Both the position numbers and the translations under genes were made by a program. Source: Pontiellaceae bacterium (GTDB lineage: Bacteria; Verrucomicrobiota; Kiritimatiellia; Kiritimatiellales; Tichowtungiaceae). Taken from it: 18,107 nt of DNA. Positions 13,314 through 18,107 of this stretch are shown here, piece by piece; positions within the stretch are counted from its first letter, which is position 1, and each line of letters begins with the position of its first letter. The notes under the pieces were generated by a model that saw only the letters and a list, made by a program, of their open reading frames with translations, searched no databases and was not told where the DNA came from. The stretch covers positions 1-18,107 of the forward strand of contig JAOZMR010000021.1 in the NCBI GenBank assembly GCA_029934215.1. Direction: 5' to 3'.

Positions 13314-14567
13314 ATGTGTAAATGGACTGAAATTGAAATTAAACCGCGCGACGTTCTCTTCTTTCGCGGCGGAAAACCGATGGGCGCAAGCGCAATCGGC
13401 GAAGGTGGCGGATGGCCCATGCCCTCCGTATTTCATCAAGCCATGCTCTCCGCCTTCCACGAACGCTGGCCGGATGCTCAAACAAGGCATCAGCACATCC
13501 GCAAAGGAGAAAACAAAAAAAGCTCCTTCCTCTACGGCGACCTGCAAACCGTCGGCGTGTTTCCAAATGTTGGAAAAGATTATGTTCCGGAGGAGAAAGA
13601 GAAGCCGGTGAAGGAAGGGGTCTACTTCCCCATGCCAGCCGACGTGCAGTACAAAGACAAAGAGGGAACCGAACTCTGCATTCTCGAACCCGGAAAGTTG
13701 AGCGGGAAAAGCGATCTTCCCGCACCGCTCGAACTGGGGCTGTTTAAGCCCGGAGAAGCCACCAAAGAAAAACCCAGCAAATGGATTTCAGAGAAGGATC
13801 TGCAGCGCTATCTGAAAGAGGATGTAAGTAAAGTTGGCAAAGCGCCCACACTCTTCGACATCGAATCCCGCCCCGGCATCGGTATCGATCCCGAAACACG
13901 CTCTACCGAAGAGGGGATGTTCTACATTGCAGAGACCCTGCGCTTGCGAGAAGGCGTATCGCTCAAAGGCTTCGCTAGCGGCGATGCACTCGAACCCTAT
14001 TTTTCCAACGGTCGGAAAAGCGAATTCATCTTCGGCGGACAACGCGGCGTCGCATTTCTTGATGGGGTTCGAGACGATACCAAGCAACTTCCAACCCTTG
14101 GAAAACCTAGCGGAACCCGCATAAAATGGGTGCTGCTCACCCCTGCCATCTTCACCGGAGGCTGGTTGCCGAGCTGGATTGATCCGAAAGAGGGCAAAAT
14201 CGTTGGCGTAGAAACCACCAAGCCCGAGCGGAAGCCCCGCGAATCACGAGCGGACTGGCGGGCACGGTTCACCAAAAAAGAAATTCCTGGAAAACTCGTC
14301 GCCGCCTGCATTCCCAAACCGGAACCCATCTCGGGATGGAGAGCTCAATGCGGAAACGAAGGGCCGCGCCCAACGCGCCTTTGCGTACCCGCCGGAGCCG
14401 TCTACTACTTCGAAGCTGAAAGTAAGCAAGCCGCAACGCAGTTGCTGAAATTTTTAAATGGAAAACGAAAAAGTGACATCGCCGCCGAAAAAGGATTCGG
14501 CTTCGGTGTCTGTGGAACGTGGAGCAGGGGCGACACGCATATCGCCCATAAAGGAGAAGAAAAATGA
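13314..14567 (+). CDS. cmr3: Type III-B CRISPR protein Cmr3
   Basis: This is a 417-residue Cas5-like RAMP protein that caps the 5' handle of the crRNA and contacts Cas10. The N-terminus IKPRDVLFFRGGKPMG is the Cmr3 signature (usual form DxLFFRdgrPf). Later come GGWPMPSVFHQAM (32-44) and a C-terminal Gly-rich RNA-binding loop, EKGFGFGVCGTW (392-403). The length is at the upper end of the family. A ribosome site (GAGGAGAAAG) lies in the end of cmr2. Two exact palindromes and one variant fall inside this gene, more than in any other here. Confidence 0.92.
   Translation: MCKWTEIEIKPRDVLFFRGGKPMGASAIGEGGGWPMPSVFHQAMLSAFHERWPDAQTRHQHIRKGENKKSSFLYGDLQTVGVFPNVGKDYVPEEKEKPVKEGVYFPMPADVQYKDKEGTELCILEPGKLSGKSDLPAPLELGLFKPGEATKEKPSKWISEKDLQRYLKEDVSKVGKAPTLFDIESRPGIGIDPETRSTEEGMFYIAETLRLREGVSLKGFASGDALEPYFSNGRKSEFIFGGQRGVAFLDGVRDDTKQLPTLGKPSGTRIKWVLLTPAIFTGGWLPSWIDPKEGKIVGVETTKPERKPRESRADWRARFTKKEIPGKLVAACIPKPEPISGWRAQCGNEGPRPTRLCVPAGAVYYFEAESKQAATQLLKFLNGKRKSDIAAEKGFGFGVCGTWSRGDTHIAHKGEEK
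13561..13575. repeat. Short palindrome, exact copy inside cmr3
   Basis: TTCCAAATGTTGGAA, read as F-P-N-V-G. Confidence 0.85.
14003..14017. repeat. Short palindrome, one-mismatch copy inside cmr3
   Basis: TTCCAACGGTCGGAA, read as S-N-G-R, the third possible frame. Confidence 0.55.
14089..14103. repeat. Short palindrome, exact copy inside cmr3
   Basis: TTCCAACCCTTGGAA, read as L-P-T-L-G. Confidence 0.85.
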
Positions 14568-15412
14568 ACAAAATGACCCTCACCCTATTCGCAAGAACCC
14601 CCGTACACGTTGGCGCGGGCAACTCCGTCGGCGCCGTGGACTCCCCCGTCCAGCGCGAGCGCCACACAAAAATCCCAATCATTCCCGGAAGCTCACTCAA
14701 AGGCGTGATTTCCGACCTTTGGAACGATGCGGATTTCAACCGCACCGAGAAAGGAAAAGAGCTTTTCGGAGAAGACGATCAAAATGCCGATGCGAAAGCT
14801 GGCTCCCTGCTCATCGGCGAAGCGCGGGTCTTGGCATTCCCCGTTCGTTCAGCGAAAGGCATGTTTGCCTGGATTACGTGCCCGCTGGTGTTGCGGAGGT
14901 TCAAACGCGAAACCGGTACGAATTTCGAGGTTCCGTCCGTTGATGATAAGGAGAAAGAGGAATGGGCACTGACTTTCGAAAACAGCTCCGTGACATTGGA
15001 TAAAAAAGTGATTCTCGAAGAGTATGTCTTCGATGTTCTTGATCAAGCACCTGACCAGAAAATTGTCGAGGAGTTTAAGGAACTGGTCATGAAAGACCCC
15101 GTCTGGAGTGGAATTGAGAAACAGCTCGTCATTGTTTCCGACGAAATTTTCCAGCACTTCTGCGAACACGCCTGCGAAGTCGTCACCCGCATTAAAGTGG
15201 ATGATGCAACCGGCGTTGTCGTGGATGGCGCACTCTTCAACTTGGAGCAAGTGCCGAGCGAAACGCTCTTCTACACGACCGTTCTTTCTGCGAAAGCCGG
15301 CGTTTTGGAGCCGCTCAAAGAAAGGCTCGAAGAGGAAAAAATCATCCAAGTCGGCGGCGATGCCACCACCGGACTCGGCTTCTGCACCGTCACCTGCAAG
15401 GAGATCAGCTAA
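14564..15412 (+). CDS. cmr4: Type III-B CRISPR protein Cmr4, backbone slicer
   Basis: This is a 282-residue Cas7-like RAMP protein that forms the repeated backbone along the crRNA and cuts target RNA every six bases. The start TPVHVGAGNSVGAVDSPVQR contains D26, at the same position as the catalytic aspartate known in Pyrococcus furiosus Cmr4. IPIIPGSSLKGVISD (43-57) is the RAMP crRNA-binding motif, and GGDATTGLGFC near the end is the Gly-rich loop. The slicing residue is therefore intact. AAAGGAGAAG precedes the ATG, which overlaps the cmr3 stop (ATGA). Confidence 0.95.
   Translation: MNKMTLTLFARTPVHVGAGNSVGAVDSPVQRERHTKIPIIPGSSLKGVISDLWNDADFNRTEKGKELFGEDDQNADAKAGSLLIGEARVLAFPVRSAKGMFAWITCPLVLRRFKRETGTNFEVPSVDDKEKEEWALTFENSSVTLDKKVILEEYVFDVLDQAPDQKIVEEFKELVMKDPVWSGIEKQLVIVSDEIFQHFCEHACEVVTRIKVDDATGVVVDGALFNLEQVPSETLFYTTVLSAKAGVLEPLKERLEEEKIIQVGGDATTGLGFCTVTCKEIS
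14710..14724. repeat. Short palindrome, one-mismatch copy inside cmr4
   Basis: TTCCGACCTTTGGAA, read as S-D-L-W, with the same A-to-G change at position 5 as the hisC variant. Confidence 0.5.
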
Positions 15413-15762
15413 TGCAAAATCTAGAACAAAAACGAGCGGCTCATGCGTTGGAACGGGCGGATAGCATTACGAAAGGTTGCGGCGGCGGCGATCCAACGGG
15501 GGTCGTCAAAAAAGTGCCCGCCATGGTGATTAGCTCTGGGATTCTATCCGCAATGGCTTTTGCCAAAGAAAAGGAGCACGGCTACGAATCCGTCTTCCTC
15601 GCATTTGTGGATTACTCCGAGGAAATCTACGCCAAAGATTTGAGCGGAGCGCTAGACGAACTGTGTCAAATGAGCGCGGGCAACCTTCGTCGAATCACAG
15701 CCGAATTCATGGCGTACATCAGTTATCTTCGGCGATTCGTCACTAAAAAAGAGAAGGAGTAG
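15412..15762 (+). CDS. cmr5: Type III-B CRISPR protein Cmr5, small subunit
   Basis: This 116-residue, almost all-helical protein has the expected Cmr5 size (about 110-150). Family-like features are the opening LEQKRAAHALERA, VPAMVISSGILSAMAFAKEK (35-54) and the C-terminal EFMAYISYLRRFVTKK. Cmr5 forms the inner filament of the complex, stacking along the target RNA. The ATG overlaps the cmr4 stop by one base (TAATG). Sequence conservation in the family is low, so position in the operon is an important part of the call. Confidence 0.9.
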   Translation: MQNLEQKRAAHALERADSITKGCGGGDPTGVVKKVPAMVISSGILSAMAFAKEKEHGYESVFLAFVDYSEEIYAKDLSGALDELCQMSAGNLRRITAEFMAYISYLRRFVTKKEKE

Positions 15763-15764
15763 AT

Positions 15765-16808
15765 ATGGCTATTCATTTGCCCAGAGGACTCAAGCTTCCG
15801 CCCAACCTTCACGAAGTGAACGCTTCGTTGTTGATGACGAAGTACGCAGATGTGAAAAACGATAAAGAGGAGTCGAAACGGATCGTTGATCGGGTTTGTC
15901 GCGGAAAGACCGTCGAAACGAAGTTTCGTTTTACAGAAATTTCCAACACGCAATTCATCGTGATGAAATTGATGGATCGAATGATTGTCGATCAATCGGG
16001 CGGCGTAATGGAAAATTCAAATCTTTCGCTTCATCCACACTTTGGAAATCCAGTAATTCCTGGATCGGCAGTGAAAGGCGCGGCTCGTCATTATTTGTGG
16101 GAGCTGTGGAACGAAGCCGAGGGAGCTGAAAAAGAAACACTCCAAGCGGAGTTAGACGAGATATTCGGTGACTCCGCCAGCGCAGGGAAAGTTTCTTTTC
16201 TGATGGCCATTCCGTATGGGTCGGCAGGAATTGAACCCGATGTGCTCACGTGCCACCATGGGGATTATTATTCGACAAAGAAGAAAAAAGATCGAGCGAC
16301 GGACGATGAATCCCCGAATCCGCAATTTTTCCCCGTAGTGAAAAAGGGAGCCTCCTTCGAGTTTGTTGTGAGACCCACCGCTCGCGGAACCGATGCGCTC
16401 GCTGAAAAAGCGTTGGGGTATCTGAAATCTGCCTTAGAAATAAACGGCATCGGCGCAAAAACCGCTGCGGGATATGGTTGGTTTGAGGAGGATTTGGATG
16501 CGAAAGAAAAACGCGAAAAAGAAGAACACGAATCCTCGTTAGGCAATGCGGTTTCTGAATTCTTGAAGGACAACAACCCGCTTCGCGAAGACCTGTTGAA
16601 TGAAGGCGAGTTTTCTAGCGTCGTGGGTCGGGTGCTTGAAACAGGAACGGACGATGAAAAAATGGTATTGGTTGCTTTGCTGAAAAGTGAAAAGATGAAC
16701 TATCTGAAAAAACAGAAGCAACTGGCGGGAAAAGGAAAAGCAGGGCCAAAAGAACGAGTTCAAAAAATCGGACTTCTTTTGGCTGATTTGGAGGGAATGT
16801 TTGAATGA
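15765..16808 (+). CDS. cmr6: Type III-B CRISPR protein Cmr6
   Basis: This is a 347-residue Cas7-like RAMP protein located at the 3' end of the crRNA. Signatures are HPHFGNPVIPGSAVKGAARH (90-109), DVLTCHHGDYYS (159-170), PQFFPVVKKGASFEFVV (186-202) and the Gly-rich GIGAKTAAGYGWF (228-240). Residues 241-347 form a highly charged, helix-rich tail after the usual end of the RAMP fold. GAGAAGGAG precedes the ATG, two bases after the cmr5 stop. Confidence 0.93.
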   Translation: MAIHLPRGLKLPPNLHEVNASLLMTKYADVKNDKEESKRIVDRVCRGKTVETKFRFTEISNTQFIVMKLMDRMIVDQSGGVMENSNLSLHPHFGNPVIPGSAVKGAARHYLWELWNEAEGAEKETLQAELDEIFGDSASAGKVSFLMAIPYGSAGIEPDVLTCHHGDYYSTKKKKDRATDDESPNPQFFPVVKKGASFEFVVRPTARGTDALAEKALGYLKSALEINGIGAKTAAGYGWFEEDLDAKEKREKEEHESSLGNAVSEFLKDNNPLREDLLNEGEFSSVVGRVLETGTDDEKMVLVALLKSEKMNYLKKQKQLAGKGKAGPKERVQKIGLLLADLEGMFE

Positions 16809-17680
16809 AAGAGTTTTTCAATGAAGAGATAGAAATCATCACACCCTGTTTTTGCGCGGGAGCGGATCAGGCGGTTGCGGAGATTCGCGCACCATCCATT
16901 CGTGGAGAACTACGTTGGTGGTTCCGTGCGCTGGGTGGCGGGAAAAAAGAGGAGCAAGAAATTTTCGGAGGCATTGCGGGCGAAGACGGTAAGTCGAGCG
17001 CGTTGGTTGTGCGGGTGGCAGATGTCCGCCCAGCAGATTCAATTATAAAAAAATTGCCGACAAAGGAAAATAGGCAGGATGACGATCCATATTATCTCCT
17101 CCATTTTGCAAAAGCATCTGGAGAGGGCGTTCGCTACCAAAAAGACGGGTTCTTCTCCCCAGGAACCCAATTCCGACTCAAGATTTTTATGCGCCGATCC
17201 ATCGCCGCCGAAACAATGTTTCAGCGGGCATTCGACGTATTTCTTCGATTCGGCGCCATTGGATTGCGCTCCAATCGAGCCTGCGGTGCATTTTACGCTC
17301 CATCAAAAATGGAAACATTCGATGCATTTTCTGATTGGGTTAAAACGTTGCCAGAAAATATTCAGATTGCATGGCTGACCAGTCATGAAAAACCCAAATT
17401 CTGTTCAAATTGGAATGGTGCATTTCGTGCGGAAGCAAAAATTCTAAAAAGCATTCGGAAGAATGGATATTCCGCGGGGGAAGGCGGAAACATGCCAAGC
17501 CCGCTTGGGCGTTCGCAACCTCGGCAAGGAAGCGCAGTTCGTTTGCGCCCCGTACAATTGAAAGAAGGGATTCTTCCGGTGGTGCTTTATGTGCCAGATG
17601 TTTTGGGCGAAGAATGTCGCGATCCAGATTTTAAAATTTCCGGCATTGAGATTGGCGCGGATGAATTGCAATCTGCATAA
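16805..17680 (+). CDS. cmr1: Type III-B CRISPR protein Cmr1
   Basis: This is a 291-residue Cas7-like RAMP protein that binds the 3' part of the crRNA at the tail of the complex. The N-terminus carries the strong signature IITPCFCAGADQAVAEIRAP then SIRGELRWWFRAL (11-43). FGAIGLRSNRACGAF (150-164) is the Gly/Arg loop typical of Cmr1. The protein is on the short side for Cmr1, which is often 300 residues or more. The ATG overlaps the cmr6 stop (ATGA). It is the last Cmr gene; a transposase start codon follows its stop after five bases. Confidence 0.93.
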   Translation: MKEFFNEEIEIITPCFCAGADQAVAEIRAPSIRGELRWWFRALGGGKKEEQEIFGGIAGEDGKSSALVVRVADVRPADSIIKKLPTKENRQDDDPYYLLHFAKASGEGVRYQKDGFFSPGTQFRLKIFMRRSIAAETMFQRAFDVFLRFGAIGLRSNRACGAFYAPSKMETFDAFSDWVKTLPENIQIAWLTSHEKPKFCSNWNGAFRAEAKILKSIRKNGYSAGEGGNMPSPLGRSQPRQGSAVRLRPVQLKEGILPVVLYVPDVLGEECRDPDFKISGIEIGADELQSA

Positions 17681-17685
17681 AACCC

Positions 17686-18107
17686 ATGCCTGAAAAACCA
17701 ACCAAACAAAAATACGACCCCGCCATCCATCATCGGCGATCGATCCGGCTGAAAGGGCATGATTATGCCGGGGGCGGGGAATATTTCGTCACGATCTGTG
17801 CGCATCGGGAATTCATCGCGGCGCGTGGGAAACGCCCGTTCGATCCATTTCGAGAGATCATCGAGAAGGAATGGTTGAAGTGCGGCGAGGTGCGCGACGA
17901 TGTTTTTCCGGGCGAATACGCCATTATGCCGGATCATTTCCATGGATTGCTTCGGATTGCCCCGGGGCAATCGGAATTGGGAAAGGTGGTGGGGGCATTC
18001 AAGGCGGCTGTATCGCGGAAAATCCGGATGGCGGAAGGGGCGATTTATGAATCTGGGGCGATTTGCGAATCTGGGGCGATTTGCGAATCTGGGGCGATTT
18101 GCGAATC
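17686..18107 (+). CDS. REP-associated tyrosine transposase (Y1/HUH), 3' end missing
   Basis: The frame is open from ATG 17686 to the window end, 140 residues. YDPAIHHRRSIRLKGHDYAG followed by GEYFVTICAHRE and GEYAIMPDHFHGLLRI is typical of RAYT/IS200-like Y1 transposases. H84-F85-H86 is the HUH metal motif; the catalytic tyrosine would lie beyond the window. GKVVGAFKAAVSRKI (99-113) is the following family helix. From residue 118 an 18-bp tandem repeat encodes GAIYES then GAICES copies, in the place where these proteins have a loop before the WQRNYY region. No ribosome site is evident. RAYTs mobilise short palindromic REP sequences. Whether the full gene is intact cannot be told. Confidence 0.85.
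   Translation, partial: MPEKPTKQKYDPAIHHRRSIRLKGHDYAGGGEYFVTICAHREFIAARGKRPFDPFREIIEKEWLKCGEVRDDVFPGEYAIMPDHFHGLLRIAPGQSELGKVVGAFKAAVSRKIRMAEGAIYESGAICESGAICESGAICE
18037..18107 (+). repeat. 18-bp tandem repeat, about 3.9 copies to window end
   Basis: The unit GGGGCGATTTGCGAATCT starts at 18037 (first copy with TA for GC: GGGGCGATTTATGAATCT), 18055, 18073 and 18091, and is still running at the last base. It is in frame, six codons per unit, inside the transposase. Confidence 0.95.

Noticed and set aside
18037..18107. Terminal tandem repeat as a CRISPR array
   Set aside because: Units are 18 bp, directly adjacent with no unique spacers, and continue the reading frame of the transposase.

Overview
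The window looks like a chromosomal segment of a Gram-negative bacterium of the PVC group, most probably Kiritimatiellota or Verrucomicrobiota. Three things point there: a secreted surface protein whose ending (a DxDxDG calcium loop followed by a beta-rich tail closing in FFRLRF) is of a type common in those phyla, a TonB/ExbB/ExbD envelope operon with a large periplasmic TPR protein, and a densely iterated short palindrome. The phylum call is inference from gene style; no rRNA or other marker is present.

Layout. 1-900: 3' part of a secreted surface protein. 901-1329: gene-free stretch with a possible terminator, two copies of the short palindrome and a 31-bp inverted repeat. 1330-6250 (minus strand): a tightly overlapping envelope operon, transcribed as LPP20-like lipoprotein, 825-aa TPR protein, ExbB, ExbD, TonB-like protein, small membrane zinc-ribbon protein. 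6251-6374: divergent spacer. 6375-11172 (plus strand): housekeeping series etfB-etfA, pheS, hisC, then an AIM24/TIGR00266 protein. 11256-17680 (plus strand): a complete type III-B CRISPR (Cmr) effector operon in the order small protein, cmr2/cas10, cmr3, cmr4, cmr5, cmr6, cmr1, with gene junctions overlapping or nearly so. 17686-18107: start of a REP-associated tyrosine (Y1/HUH) transposase, cut by the window edge inside an 18-bp in-frame tandem repeat.

How it fits together. The Cmr genes encode all six protein subunits of an RNA-guided RNA-targeting complex. Cas10 keeps the GGDD cyclase motif but has no HD nuclease domain, and Cmr4 keeps the slicing aspartate, so the predicted outputs are target-RNA cutting and cyclic-oligoadenylate signalling. 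No CRISPR array, Cas6, adaptation gene or CARF effector lies in the window, so these must be elsewhere. The 127-aa protein that opens the operon and overlaps the cas10 start by four bases resembles by eye the STIV B116/DUF1874 family (AcrIII-1, Crn2), with a GHxxT motif at His47. It is a candidate ring nuclease that would degrade the signal made by the enzyme it is translationally coupled to.

The other notable signal is a 15-bp palindrome, TTCCAA-N3-TTGGAA, with eight exact and four one-mismatch copies in 18 kb. It occurs between genes and inside genes in all three reading frames, which implies selection or spread at the DNA level. About 0.001 exact copies would be expected by chance.
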